NCBI GenBank assembly: GCA_945788625.1
Contig: CALZMQ010000016.1
Coordinates: 62,001 to 126,000 of the forward strand
DNA from: an uncultured Woeseiaceae bacterium
GTDB taxonomy: Bacteria > Pseudomonadota > Gammaproteobacteria > Steroidobacterales > Woeseiaceae
Length of the DNA: 64,000 nucleotides
Direction of reading: 5' to 3'
Numbering within the stretch: the stretch's first letter is position 1; each line of letters starts with the position of its first letter. The notes beneath the pieces are model-generated. The model saw only the letters and a list, made by a program, of their open reading frames with translations. It made no database searches and was not told where the DNA came from. Shown piece by piece: positions 44,265 to 53,426 of this stretch. The translations under genes were made by a program, and so were the position numbers.

Positions 44265-45265
44265 ATAGCCATCGGCTTGCCGAATTCGGGTACGAACAAA
44301 GCCGTATCGTTGTCCCATTGCTCGCGAAACTTCTCGAACCAGCGGGCGGTTTGGGCAAAATCGCCGATAAAGCTCGGGCCCGCATCGATTTCCCCAAACG
44401 GCCGTGTGAAGTCGTCGAAGTGAATCGGGTACACGCCGCGCGCCCCGGTGGCCGTAACCAGGCTTTGCCAGTACTGCTCGGCAAAGTTATTACCCAGGGT
44501 CTCGAGGCCCCCGACGCCCAGCATGACGACGTCCGCGGGAATATCGCCCAACGACGCGTCGGGGAGTCCGGCGCTGCCCTGCACGATTGCAGTTCCCTGC
44601 GGGTGCGCAATGACGATCGTGTAGCTGCCGCCCTCGCGCCATGCGCTCACCGGCTGCGGCAGTTCCAGTGGCGTTTCGATGACGCCCGTGAGCGGCACGG
44701 AACCGCGCCATCCTATCGGCGCGTGCATCGACGGCAACAGCATGACCTCGAACTGGCCGAATTCGTAACGCTGCTTCACGGTAACAAGCGTGATCTGATC
44801 CTCGGGTACGCCCGCGCCGCGTGCAATCTGCGTGGTCGATTCGGAGCCGAGTACCGAGGCACTGGTACGGTTTGCGATCGCACCGACGTCCATCGCGTGA
44901 TCGAAGTGCGAGTGCACCGGGATGATCGCTGCAAGCCTGCGCATGCGGTACTCATCAAGGGCATAGTTGATCATTGCCGCATCGTTCTCCACCGGGCGGT
45001 CGAACAGGACGTCCGCAAGCGATGGCCGGGAGAAGAAACCGTCAATCAGGATCTGCGTCTCGCCATCGTCGAAAAGCAGGGTCGTTACGCCGAGCCAGGT
45101 CACGGTCACGGTGTCGGTACTGGACGCCGATGCGACGGCCGGCGTCGGCCAGTCGATGTTGTCGAGATCCGGACGGTCTCGCCACAGCCACACCAGGATA
45201 GCTGCGACAACCGCCAGGACCGCGGCTGCAATAATCGCCGCGCGTTTCGCCCGTTGCTGCCACAT
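44237..45265 (-). CDS. Membrane-anchored metallo-beta-lactamase-fold hydrolase
   Basis: This 342-residue protein has an N-terminal membrane helix (IIAAAVLAVVAAILVWLW) and then a periplasmic MBL-fold domain. The zinc motif is HSHFDHAMD near residue 118, with further ligands likely in SMHAPIGW and YPIHFDD. Members hydrolyse N-acyl ethanolamines, lactones or beta-lactams; this branch resembles UlaG/NAPE-PLD-like enzymes, but the substrate is unknown. It begins two bases after the DUF819 gene, so they form an operon. Confidence 0.82.
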   Translation of the reverse strand: MWQQRAKRAAIIAAAVLAVVAAILVWLWRDRPDLDNIDWPTPAVASASSTDTVTVTWLGVTTLLFDDGETQILIDGFFSRPSLADVLFDRPVENDAAMINYALDEYRMRRLAAIIPVHSHFDHAMDVGAIANRTSASVLGSESTTQIARGAGVPEDQITLVTVKQRYEFGQFEVMLLPSMHAPIGWRGSVPLTGVIETPLELPQPVSAWREGGSYTIVIAHPQGTAIVQGSAGLPDASLGDIPADVVMLGVGGLETLGNNFAEQYWQSLVTATGARGVYPIHFDDFTRPFGEIDAGPSFIGDFAQTARWFEKFREQWDNDTALFVPEFGKPMAIYEQPVAAE

Positions 45266-45267
45266 TG

Positions 45268-46470
45268 CTATTGCCCCGCTGCGATTCTCGCCAACTGGCC
45301 GGTCAGGGGCGCAAGGTAGTTGCCGAGCGCGTAACCCAGCAAGGCCATCAGGATGGAGGCCGGAACCAGGTTCGGGCGATGGTGCGCGGCGACGATCGGT
45401 GCGGACGCCGCAGCGCCGATGTTGGCTGCGGATGCGATGGCGACACTATGCACATCCACGCGGAACAGCCAGGCACCGACGACGCAGAACAGGCCATGAA
45501 TGAAAATCCAGATGAACGCGCCGAACACGAATGCGGGCGCCTCGGCAAGACCGGCGACGGATGCGCGGGCGCCCATACCGGCCACGAATATGTACACGAG
45601 CGCGGTTCCTATCGCCGTTGAATTCGGCAACTTCGATGCGGCGGTGGCGGACAAAATCAGCGCCAGCGTCGTGACGAGCAGTATGCGCGTGGTCGTTTCC
45701 GAGAAAACGTCGGCGAGCATCGGGGAGGTCGAGGCAATCCAGTCCGCCGCGCTCGGCGCGGCCGCGTGGCCGATCGCCGCAACACCGAAAACGACGGCCG
45801 CCAGGTACAGGTATTGCGGCATGGTCGGTGCTTCGTCGTCTTCCGCGTGCAGATCGGCTGCAGCATCCATAGCCTGCAGGCGGTCCTCCGGCACGCGCGC
45901 CCACTTGTTGAACTTGTCCGCGAAGTCGCGCGACATCAGCAACAATGGCAGCCAGACGATATAGATGACGTTGTCGGCGATGACGGCCAGTCCCAGCTGC
46001 GCTTCCGAGGCGCCGAGCATTTCCTTGGTTGCGAGCATATTGGCCGTGCCGCCGATCCAGCTTCCCGCGAGGGCACCGAATCCTTTCCATGCATCGTCGG
46101 ACAACCAGTTATGCACTGCAAGGTATGCGATGACGCCGCCTACCACGACACCCGCGGTACCCATGAGCATGACGAGCACGCCCTTGCCCATGACGCGAAC
46201 GACGGCGGGTACATTGACCTTGATCAGCATCAGCACGATGAACACGGGCAGGGCGAACTGGCTCAGCCCGGTGTAGATCACCGAACTGCTCGGGATGACG
46301 TCGAAATTATTGAGAAACACCGGTGTTGCGTAGATAAACAGCAACGGCGGAATGTAATTGAACAGTTTTGCCTGGCTCACCTGTGCCAGCAAAAAGAAAA
46401 ACGCAGCAACTGCACACAGTACCGCAAGGACACCGATCGGTGACGAAATCAGAACTTCAGTGGTTTCCAT
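45268..46470 (-). CDS. DUF819 family membrane protein
   Basis: This 400-residue protein has about eleven hydrophobic helices and resembles the DUF819 (YjcL) family, thought to be transporters related to sodium/bile-acid carriers. Landmarks are FVPLLFIYATPVFLN-like LLFIYATPVFLNNF, AGSWIGGTANMLATKEML near residue 135 and SVAIASAANIGAAASAPIVAA near 350. The GGTANM segment is a family signature. Transport substrate is not known. Confidence 0.88.
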   Translation of the reverse strand: METTEVLISSPIGVLAVLCAVAAFFFLLAQVSQAKLFNYIPPLLFIYATPVFLNNFDVIPSSSVIYTGLSQFALPVFIVLMLIKVNVPAVVRVMGKGVLVMLMGTAGVVVGGVIAYLAVHNWLSDDAWKGFGALAGSWIGGTANMLATKEMLGASEAQLGLAVIADNVIYIVWLPLLLMSRDFADKFNKWARVPEDRLQAMDAAADLHAEDDEAPTMPQYLYLAAVVFGVAAIGHAAAPSAADWIASTSPMLADVFSETTTRILLVTTLALILSATAASKLPNSTAIGTALVYIFVAGMGARASVAGLAEAPAFVFGAFIWIFIHGLFCVVGAWLFRVDVHSVAIASAANIGAAASAPIVAAHHRPNLVPASILMALLGYALGNYLAPLTGQLARIAAGQ

Positions 46471-46542
46471 TCAGGGTGCCTCAGGCCGGATGATCGCGAT
46501 CGAGTATAAATCATCGGCCGGGGCGCCGCGTGTTGTCGCGCG

Positions 46543-47250
46543 TCAGGTGAAGCTTAGTTGAGCCTGCAGGTCCTTGCGCGAATCGGCATCGGTCAGCGCG
46601 GCGGACTTGACCGTCAACCAGACCGCATCCCAGTCTTCGACTTTGCTGGGGCCGAAAACGAACTTGGCGATAAAGCTCTCGAGGTCGCGGACATGAATCA
46701 CGTTAGGCGGTGGCGGTGAGGTGAATTCAACGGAGCCCGTGAAAATCACCAGGTTCGCGACCGGCACATCGGGTACGACTTTGCGCAACGCTCGTGCCCG
46801 ACCTTCGTTCTGGATGAGCGGATTGAGAAAACGGCGCCGCCGGATGCCGTCGACGTTGGTCCACTGCGCCTCGTCCTTACCGCCGAAGACGATGCCGTTG
46901 TAGTGCTTCGTCTGGATGCAGAGTATGCCGCCCGCTGTGAGAATGGCGTGATCGAGCTTGGCCAGGCCACCGTAGGCGCCCGGCAGTATGAAGTCGTGCA
47001 GGACTTCGGGTCCGCGCTTGTCGAGTGCCGTCCTGATGCGCCACTGGCCGATGCGCGCGGTGACGAATCGCGCCACGTGGTTGGCGGTCGAGCGAAATAT
47101 CAGCGTCAGCAACAGTGCGCCCGCTATCGTGAAGATGAACATGGCGGGGCCGACACCCGTGATTCCAGTCTGCGTTTCGGCCTCGGCAGCAAGCGACGGT
47201 AGCGCCACGAGCGGCGTGCTGGTGAGAATTGTCCGTGCCGTCTTCAACAT
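46543..47250 (-). CDS. NERD-domain protein with membrane anchor
   Basis: This 235-residue protein has a hydrophobic helix at residues 34-52 and then a nuclease-related domain: GGLAKLDHAILTAGGILCIQTKHYNG matches the D-x(n)-(E/Q)xK catalytic pattern, with Gln for the usual Glu. NERD proteins are thought to process nucleic acids. The Q-for-E change and lack of a fused helicase make catalytic activity uncertain. It stands alone between convergent and codirectional genes. Confidence 0.75.
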   Translation of the reverse strand: MLKTARTILTSTPLVALPSLAAEAETQTGITGVGPAMFIFTIAGALLLTLIFRSTANHVARFVTARIGQWRIRTALDKRGPEVLHDFILPGAYGGLAKLDHAILTAGGILCIQTKHYNGIVFGGKDEAQWTNVDGIRRRRFLNPLIQNEGRARALRKVVPDVPVANLVIFTGSVEFTSPPPPNVIHVRDLESFIAKFVFGPSKVEDWDAVWLTVKSAALTDADSRKDLQAQLSFT

Positions 47251-47312
47251 AAGTCACAGCTTAGGCCCGGCGGGCCACGCATGTATCGTAGCAGGTCACG
47301 TTTTTCGCATCT

Positions 47313-48110
47313 TTACCCCGGATACGCGAGAAAATAGCCGTCGACTTCGGCCACCCGGACGGCAGCGCCGTACACGGCGCTCAATTGCTCCGCATTCAGA
47401 ACCTCGCGCTTCGGGCCGTCTGCCGCGATTCGCCCTTCCTGCAGAAGAACAACGCGGTCGACGCCAGGCGGGATCTCGTTCAAATGATGCGTAACGACGA
47501 CGATGTTGCGTCCCTCCCGGGCAAGCGCCTCGATGCGGGCGAGGTAGTCGAAGCTCGCCGCAAAATCGAGTCCTGCGGTCGGTTCGTCGAGAATCAGCGT
47601 CGCCGGGCGGTGCACCAGCGCCCGTGCCAGCAGGCAGCGACGCTGTTGTCCCGTGGACATGGACTTCAGCGCAGTGCCTTTCAGCACCTCGATGCCGAGC
47701 TCGCGCATCGTATCGACGGCCGCATCGCGTTGCTCCTTGTTGACGAGACCGGAAAGCGTCCCCTGCACGCCGATACTCGAATAGAAGCCCGACACGACAA
47801 CCTCCAGCGCGGTCGTCGCGGGCGTATATCGCTGGTGCAGGTCGTGCGATACGACGCCGATGTGGCGCCGGAGTTCCCAGACGTTCCAGGTTTCCCGACC
47901 CAGGACGCGCACCCAGCTGTCCGGCTTTACGACCGGATACAGCTCGCGATTGATCGTTCGCAGCAGCGTCGTCTTGCCGGAGCCGTTCGGGCCGAGTATC
48001 GCGACGCGCTCGTGTTGTTCTATCGCGAGGTTCAGATCCTCGAAAACACGGGTCGTTCCGCGCCAGATCGTAGCGTTACGAATGTCGAGCAGTCGCGGTT
48101 CACGCGGCAT
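47313..48110 (-). CDS. ABC transporter ATP-binding protein
   Basis: This 265-residue ATPase has Walker A GPNGSGKTT near residue 40, signature MSTGQQRR near 150, Walker B LILDEPTAGLD near 173 and the switch His in VVTHHLNEI. No permease gene is adjacent; the closest match in style is the soluble, ModF-like type used in molybdate or iron systems. It begins inside the 3' end of the MATE gene. ATG 48110 is chosen over GTG 48128. Confidence 0.88.
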   Translation of the reverse strand: MPREPRLLDIRNATIWRGTTRVFEDLNLAIEQHERVAILGPNGSGKTTLLRTINRELYPVVKPDSWVRVLGRETWNVWELRRHIGVVSHDLHQRYTPATTALEVVVSGFYSSIGVQGTLSGLVNKEQRDAAVDTMRELGIEVLKGTALKSMSTGQQRRCLLARALVHRPATLILDEPTAGLDFAASFDYLARIEALAREGRNIVVVTHHLNEIPPGVDRVVLLQEGRIAADGPKREVLNAEQLSAVYGAAVRVAEVDGYFLAYPG

Positions 48111-49410
48111 GGTGTTTCCAGTTTCCACGCCGGAACACTATCACGCTGAGGACGGTAAGCAGCGACTCGGACACCACGATCGCGACGAAAGCGCCATTGG
48201 GCCCGAGAGGCGTTTTTGTGGCCAGCAGGTACGCGAGTGGAATCTGCACGATCCAGAAGCAGATGAGGTTGAGAGTGGCGGGAGTTGCCGTGTCGCCGGC
48301 GCCGTTCATCGACTGGATGACGACCATGCCGATTGCGTACATGGGAAAACCCAGTCCGAGGATCTGCAGGCAACTCGTCCCCCACCGCAATACGTCCGGT
48401 TCGCTGGTGAACAGCCCCGTAATTCCCTGCGCGAAGACGAGCAGCAACAAGCCTGCAACCGTCATGAATGCCGTGTTGTACTTCGTTGCCTTCCAGGCCG
48501 ACGCTTCGGCGCGCTCGGCTTGGCCGGCGCCGAGATTCTGGCCGACAAGCGTGGCGGCCGCGTTGCCGAGACCCCAGGCCGGCAGGAACGTGAATTCCAT
48601 CATACGCAATGCGATTGTGTAGGCGGCTATAGCGGCGCTGCCGTAAACTGCCACGATACGCATTACGCCTATCCAACTCGCCGTCGCGATCAGGAACTGC
48701 CCGATGCCGCCGATGGAGATTCGAACCAGGCGCGCAGCCAGGGCGGGCACAAGTCGCAAATGACGCAATCGAAACGCAATTCGTCCGCGACCGCCCAACA
48801 GGTACCAGAGCTGGTAGACGACACCGATGCCGCGGCCGATCGTGGTCGCGACCGCTGCTCCGGTCACGCCCATTTCGGGGAAAGGGCCGAGGCCGAAAAG
48901 GTAGATGATGCTGAAAGATCCACCGAGCAGTACCGCGGTGAAGCCGTGGCCCTGATCGATGACGCCGTCGGACGCACCCATTATCTGTAGCATGTCCCGT
49001 GCGTAGGCAACCCCTGCAATGCCTATGACGATCGACAGAATCGCACCGACCCAGATGGACTGACCCGTAACGCGGGCGGCCGCCTCGGCGTCCTTCGCCC
49101 CGATTCGGCGCGCCACCATCGCGGTCAGCGCCATCCCGAGCCCGATCGCGATCCCGTACAGAACGCTGATCAGGGCTTCGGTGATTCCGACCGCGGCAAC
49201 GGCGTCGGTGCCGAGTCGCGAGACGAACGCAATGTCGACCACGGCGAAGACAGACTCCATCGCCATTTCCAGCATCATGGGGATAGCCAGCAGCCCGAGC
49301 GCGCGGCCAATCGGGCCGCTCGTGAAATCCTCATCGTTATCGCGCAATGCCTCCTGCGTGAACAACGTGAAGCGCCGCCAGGTGGATTTTCGCGAATTGC
49401 TGTCGTTCAT
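48100..49410 (-). CDS. MATE-family efflux transporter
   Basis: This 436-residue, twelve-helix transporter is made of two MATE repeats, with IPMMLEMAMESVFAVVDIAFVSRLG in helix 1 and ALRMMEFTFLPAWGLGNAAATLVGQNLGAGQ in the second half, both diagnostic. These transporters export cationic drugs or metabolites with sodium or proton gradients. The ATPase gene overlaps its end by 11 bases. The upstream small membrane peptide is divergent. Confidence 0.92.
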   Translation of the reverse strand: MNDSNSRKSTWRRFTLFTQEALRDNDEDFTSGPIGRALGLLAIPMMLEMAMESVFAVVDIAFVSRLGTDAVAAVGITEALISVLYGIAIGLGMALTAMVARRIGAKDAEAAARVTGQSIWVGAILSIVIGIAGVAYARDMLQIMGASDGVIDQGHGFTAVLLGGSFSIIYLFGLGPFPEMGVTGAAVATTIGRGIGVVYQLWYLLGGRGRIAFRLRHLRLVPALAARLVRISIGGIGQFLIATASWIGVMRIVAVYGSAAIAAYTIALRMMEFTFLPAWGLGNAAATLVGQNLGAGQAERAEASAWKATKYNTAFMTVAGLLLLVFAQGITGLFTSEPDVLRWGTSCLQILGLGFPMYAIGMVVIQSMNGAGDTATPATLNLICFWIVQIPLAYLLATKTPLGPNGAFVAIVVSESLLTVLSVIVFRRGNWKHHAA

Positions 49411-49469
49411 GTCCCGGTCGCCTTTGCGGGTGCTAAGCTTGGTGCACTGGACTTCGCGAGACCGCCTCC

Positions 49470-49625
49470 ATGCCCGATGGCCTGATATTCCTGTTGGTAA
49501 TGATCGCGCTGATCATCGTTTATACGATCGCAAAGGTCGTGCAATACGTTCGGCTGAGCCAGAAACAATGGGAGGAGGTCGACAAGAGCAAGCTCAGGGA
49601 GTGGGATGACGACGATGACTGGTAG
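49470..49625 (+). CDS. 51-residue membrane peptide
   Basis: ATG 49470 opens a 51-codon frame with one hydrophobic helix (LIFLLVMIALIIVYTI), a basic stretch (AKVVQYVRLSQKQWEEVDKS) and an acidic, Trp-bearing tail EWDDDDDW. The layout of helix, QxxWxxxDKSKL and an acidic WDDDDDW end looks like a conserved small inner-membrane protein rather than chance. Its TAG abuts the stop of the convergent antiporter gene without spacing. Function unknown. Confidence 0.7.
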   Translation: MPDGLIFLLVMIALIIVYTIAKVVQYVRLSQKQWEEVDKSKLREWDDDDDW

Positions 49626-51395
49626 TCACGTGCCCGCGTCCTGGCGCAACAGCGTTTCGAGTTCGTCGGCCGAGTCTCTCACCGACTGAATCAGCTTCTC
49701 CTCGGAATCGTGAATGGCGTGCTGCTCGATGAGCAGCTTCGAGTCCTTCTCGCAGAATGCGCCGACAATTTGTTTCGCTTCGTCACGGGACTGACCGAGA
49801 TTGGTCAACACCAGCTCCGACATGGCGAGACTCGACAGCAGGGTCTCACGAAAGATGTGTTCGATGCCGATGTCCATCAGCTTGTGCGCGTGGCGCCGGT
49901 TGCGCGCACGCGCAATGATCTTGAGGTGCGGGAAATGACGTTTTACGGCCTCTCCGATGCGAATCGATTCCTCGAGGTCGGGGATCGCGAGCACGAAGAC
50001 TTTCGCATGTTCGGCGCCGGCTGCCCGCAACAGGTCCGGGCGCGACGCATCGCCGTAATGCACGGTTGCGCCGTAGCGGCGCACGAAATCGACCTGGGCA
50101 GAGTCACTTTCAAGCGCCGTGAATGATTTGCCGACGATGGTGAGCAAGCGCCCGACAATCTGGCCAACCCGGCCGAAACCGGCGATGAGTACTTCGTCGT
50201 GGTGTTCCTCGGGCATATCGTCGAAGTCGCGCTGGTCCGGCGGCTCGAGCTTGCCGCTGGCCCATTCCGTCAAGGCATAAACGAATGGCGTCAGCATCAT
50301 TGAAACCGCGACAGCGAGTATCATCTCGTCGATGAGCGCTGGCGCCAGCGCGCCTTCCGCGGCGGCGATACCGAACAGGACGAATGCGAATTCGCCGCCT
50401 TGCGACAGCACGGCCGCCAGCTTCATCCCGGCGCGCGGATCGCACATGCCGAACAGGCGCGCGAGCGGGTAAATCACCGCCGCTTTGGCGGCCATCAGCA
50501 ATGCGGCGATGACCAGCACTCTCCCCGGTGTCTCGAGCAGCAGGCCAATGTTGACGGACATACCGACCGCGATGAAAAACAGGCCCAGCAGCAATCCCTT
50601 GAAAGGCGCAATATCGGCTTCGAGCTGATGACGATATTCGGAATCCGCCAGCAGCATGCCGGCAATGAACGCGCCCAGTACCATCGACATGCCCGCGACC
50701 TGCATCAACAGCGCGCTTCCGATGACGACGAGCAGCGTCGTTGCCGTGAATATTTCCGGAATGCCGGAGTGTGCCGCTATTCGCAGTACCGGTCTGAGCA
50801 GCAGCCGGCCGCCGACGATCAGTCCACCGACCGTGGCGATCATCAGGCCGATCTTCATGAAGTTTATGCCGTCGTCGAAAGACGCGTTACTGCCGAGCAG
50901 CGGCAACATGGCGATCAGTGGAATGGCGGCAAGATCCTGGAAAAGCAGTATCGAAAACGCGGCACGGCCATGCGATGTCGTCAGCTGCTTTTTTTCCGCG
51001 AGCATTTGCAGCACAAACGCCGTTGACGACAACGCGAGTATCAACCCGACGACCATCGCTCCGTTGCCGTGCATGCCGAAGGCCCAGGCGATAAGTGCGA
51101 TAAGCAATGCGCTGACGAACACCTGCGCGGCACCGAGGCCGAAAACCATGCGGCGCATCACCCACAGGCGGGACGGTTTGAGTTCGAGTCCCACGATGAA
51201 CAGGAGGAAAACGACCCCCAGTTCGGCAAAGTGCAGGATGTGCTCAGCGTCCGCCACGAACGCGAAACCGAATGGGCCGATGATGATGCCCGCTGCGAGA
51301 TAACCGAGCACCGATCCGAAGCCGAGACGTCGGCTGATGGGCACACTGATGACGGCGGCAAGCAGGTATATCAGTGTTTCGGCAAGCAAGCTCAT
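49626..51395 (-). CDS. CPA2-type monovalent cation:proton antiporter, KefB/YbaL-like
   Basis: This 589-residue protein has an N-terminal antiporter domain of about twelve helices (residues 1-375), with LFIVGLELKPSRLW and ALSSTAFVLQML, and a C-terminal RCK/TrkA-N NAD-binding domain starting VLIAGFGRVGQIVGRLL near residue 407. It probably exchanges K+ for H+. ATG 51395 follows AAGGA. The helical tail after residue 520 might bind glutathione conjugates as in KefB, but this is not shown. Confidence 0.9.
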   Translation of the reverse strand: MSLLAETLIYLLAAVISVPISRRLGFGSVLGYLAAGIIIGPFGFAFVADAEHILHFAELGVVFLLFIVGLELKPSRLWVMRRMVFGLGAAQVFVSALLIALIAWAFGMHGNGAMVVGLILALSSTAFVLQMLAEKKQLTTSHGRAAFSILLFQDLAAIPLIAMLPLLGSNASFDDGINFMKIGLMIATVGGLIVGGRLLLRPVLRIAAHSGIPEIFTATTLLVVIGSALLMQVAGMSMVLGAFIAGMLLADSEYRHQLEADIAPFKGLLLGLFFIAVGMSVNIGLLLETPGRVLVIAALLMAAKAAVIYPLARLFGMCDPRAGMKLAAVLSQGGEFAFVLFGIAAAEGALAPALIDEMILAVAVSMMLTPFVYALTEWASGKLEPPDQRDFDDMPEEHHDEVLIAGFGRVGQIVGRLLTIVGKSFTALESDSAQVDFVRRYGATVHYGDASRPDLLRAAGAEHAKVFVLAIPDLEESIRIGEAVKRHFPHLKIIARARNRRHAHKLMDIGIEHIFRETLLSSLAMSELVLTNLGQSRDEAKQIVGAFCEKDSKLLIEQHAIHDSEEKLIQSVRDSADELETLLRQDAGT

Positions 51396-51458
51396 ATTGC
51401 GTCCTTGTAGGCGTTTTGGATTACACTGGCGCAATCCAGAATACTGCAGGTCAGGCGT

Positions 51459-52367
51459 ATGTTGACAGTGGGTTCCCGAAAGGCCGGGTATATGGCGACA
51501 TTTTTCGCCGGTGCCCTGATGCTTGGTGCATGCGGGTCGGAGGAACCGGGCTCGACTGAGGAGGAAATGGCAGCGGCACGCGAAAATGTCGATGCCATGT
51601 CAAAGGAGCACGCGGACGATTCCACGGTACCGAGTCCGGGCGTCGAAATCGAACCGTCGCGTGCGGTCGTCTCGGAGAACATGCCGTATGCGGAAATAGG
51701 CGACGAACTCGCGTATGGCTACTTTGTCGCACCGGAGGACATGTTCGAACCGCTGCCCGCAGTCATCATGATTCACGAGTGGTGGGGCCTGAACGACAAT
51801 ATTCGGGCAATGGCCGATCGCCTTGCGGCTGAAGGATACATTGTACTCGCGGTCGACCTGTATGGAGGCAAGTCGGCCGAGACGCCGAAGGAGGCGCGCG
51901 ACCTGATGCTGTCGGTCGTGGAAAACCCGAAAGCCGCCAACGACAATATCCGCAGCGCCTACGAATTCGTCAGCGAGAAAGCCGGCGCGCCGAAAGTTGC
52001 CTCGGTGGGCTGGTGCTTCGGCGGAGGGTGGTCGCTCAACACCGCGCAGCTGTTCCCGGACGATCTCGATGCAAGCGTCATCTATTACGGGCAGGTGACC
52101 GACGATCTGGATAAGCTCGGTCCGATCAAGAGCCCGATTCTGGGGCTGTTCGCTGCCGAAGATACCGGCATCAAACTATCCTCGGTTGAGGCGTTTTCTG
52201 ACGCACTGAAGCGGCTGCAAAAGGAGCACGAAATTCACATCTACAGGGGCGTTGGCCACGCGTTCGCGAATCCCAGCGGCAACAACTACAACGAAGAAGC
52301 TGCTGACGATGCCTGGAATCGGACAGTGGATTTCCTTGCGCGTCACCTTGCAGTCGACGAATCCTGA
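51459..52367 (+). CDS. Dienelactone hydrolase family lipoprotein
   Basis: This 302-residue protein has a signal peptide with lipobox LGAC near residue 25 and an acidic linker before the hydrolase domain. Domain features are MIHEWWGLNDNIRAMADRLA near residue 105, the nucleophile elbow GWCFGGG near 187, and the catalytic His in GVGHAFANP near 267. It is distinct from the Tat-exported paralogue at 33120, and both act outside the cytoplasm. The stop overlaps the convergent gene by 25 bases. Confidence 0.88.
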   Translation: MLTVGSRKAGYMATFFAGALMLGACGSEEPGSTEEEMAAARENVDAMSKEHADDSTVPSPGVEIEPSRAVVSENMPYAEIGDELAYGYFVAPEDMFEPLPAVIMIHEWWGLNDNIRAMADRLAAEGYIVLAVDLYGGKSAETPKEARDLMLSVVENPKAANDNIRSAYEFVSEKAGAPKVASVGWCFGGGWSLNTAQLFPDDLDASVIYYGQVTDDLDKLGPIKSPILGLFAAEDTGIKLSSVEAFSDALKRLQKEHEIHIYRGVGHAFANPSGNNYNEEAADDAWNRTVDFLARHLAVDES

Positions 52368-52864
52368 TCGTTTTCATCGACACAAATCAACCGTAATGGC
52401 AGCGCCGCACTGCTGAAATAGACCGAGGAACCGTTTTCGGTGCCACAACGTAAGGAAGCCTGTGCCGTGGCGACACCGGGCAGCAGCAGCTCCTCGCGGC
52501 CCTGTACCGATGCTCCGGCCACGCAAAAGCCGGCCGCCGTTACCGGCGCGAGTTGTCCTGCCGGCACGCTGATTACTGCTTCCACTGTCGGCGCATCGGC
52601 GAGCGCGTCCGGGCCAAGGCGAGTATGCGCATCGGCCACGGAGATGGTGACGGAAACGGGTTCAGCCTCCGCCGGGCAGTTGATTTCGGCGACAACAGAC
52701 AATTCGAGTGGCGGCAATTGGATTCGCTCCTGCCCCTGTTCGCGCATTTCGATTTGTGCGCTGGCCTCATTCGCGTGTACCGTCAAATGCAGGTCAGCGA
52801 GGGCGCTCGCCAGCGCAGGACCGACCGCGAAAACGAGTAGAATTTGAACTTGGCGGCGTTTCAT
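52343..52864 (-). CDS. Secreted hypothetical protein
   Basis: This 173-residue protein has a signal peptide (VQILLVFAVGPALASALA) and a beta-rich mature part with four cysteines, in INCPAE, FCVAG, LRCGTE and LICVDE, that could pair in disulfides. No family is recognised. The gene is convergent with and overlaps the lipoprotein gene. The mild amphipathic, Ala/Val-rich composition suits a periplasmic protein. Confidence 0.6.
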   Translation of the reverse strand: MKRRQVQILLVFAVGPALASALADLHLTVHANEASAQIEMREQGQERIQLPPLELSVVAEINCPAEAEPVSVTISVADAHTRLGPDALADAPTVEAVISVPAGQLAPVTAAGFCVAGASVQGREELLLPGVATAQASLRCGTENGSSVYFSSAALPLRLICVDENDQDSSTAR

Positions 52865-52917
52865 CGCACTAAGGCTACGGTAAGGCGCTGAAAAATCAAG
52901 AATATCGGTAACGGGTT

Positions 52918-53187
52918 TTGATCAAGAAAGTCGTGCACCTGACCTACAAGGTCGCCCGCCGCATCACTGTCGTCGTCGTCGGCGCGACGGTGCTACTGCT
53001 GGGCGTTGTCATGATCGTCACGCCAGGCCCCGCGCTGGTCGTGATCCCCGTGGGTCTCGCGATCCTGAGCATAGAGTTCGCCTGGGCGCGACTCTGGCTG
53101 CGGCGTTTGCGCGAGTCGATCAGCAATCTTAATTCGAGGGACCTCGATGAACGCGCCGAGGCACACCGGCGGCGTACGATCGACTAG
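52918..53187 (+). CDS. PGPGW-type small membrane protein
   Basis: This 89-residue protein has a basic N terminus, two hydrophobic helices and the motif MIVTPGPALVVIPVGLAILS followed by FAWA, which matches the PGPGW transmembrane family, with PGPA here. A basic C-terminal tail (RRLRESISNLNSRDLDERAE) is probably cytoplasmic. Start is TTG 52918, the first codon with the hydrophobic region in phase. Function is unknown. Confidence 0.75.
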   Translation: MIKKVVHLTYKVARRITVVVVGATVLLLGVVMIVTPGPALVVIPVGLAILSIEFAWARLWLRRLRESISNLNSRDLDERAEAHRRRTID

Positions 53188-53196
53188 GGAACGCGG

Positions 53197-53276
53197 AAAA
53201 AAAGAAAAGGCGCCGGAGAACTGAATTCAGAAGCTGAACCAGCGGGCCGCTCCGACACGGAGAGGTCCCCGGCGCC
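53197..53276 (-). terminator. Terminator with branched stem and U-tract
   Basis: An 8-bp perfect stem, GGCGCCGG and CCGGCGCC (53209-53216 and 53269-53276), closes a 52-base region with internal hairpins. On the minus strand it is followed by the tail TTTTCTTTTTTT (53208 down to 53197). This is a convincing intrinsic terminator for transcripts coming from the small secreted-protein gene at 53427. Confidence 0.65.
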
Positions 53277-53426
53277 CCAGGTGTTACGGCAGGGGGGATT
53301 GCCGCCGGACCGTCCTGGTCCGTAATACCGAATCTCCGATCCGGCGTTTTCCGGTGCAGCCGGCCAGGTGTCAGGGGGGGGAGAGAAACCTGGCCAGCAC
53401 GCCACCGAAGGGGGTAGCAGCAGGCG
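53277..53426 (-). ncRNA. Structured 3' UTR or small RNA with C-rich loops
   Basis: Directly after the stop at 53427, the minus strand can form several hairpins. One has an 8-bp stem GGCCAGGT/ACCTGGCC (53362-53369 and 53388-53395) with a pyrimidine-rich loop of mostly C. A second is closed by TTACGG/CCGTAA (53284-53289 and 53320-53325), with GGACC/GGTCC inside as an alternative pairing, and it carries another run of six C. The stretch ends at the terminator just downstream. This could be a 3'-UTR-derived small RNA or a stabiliser of the mRNA; there is no downstream gene on this strand, so a riboswitch is unlikely. Confidence 0.5.
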
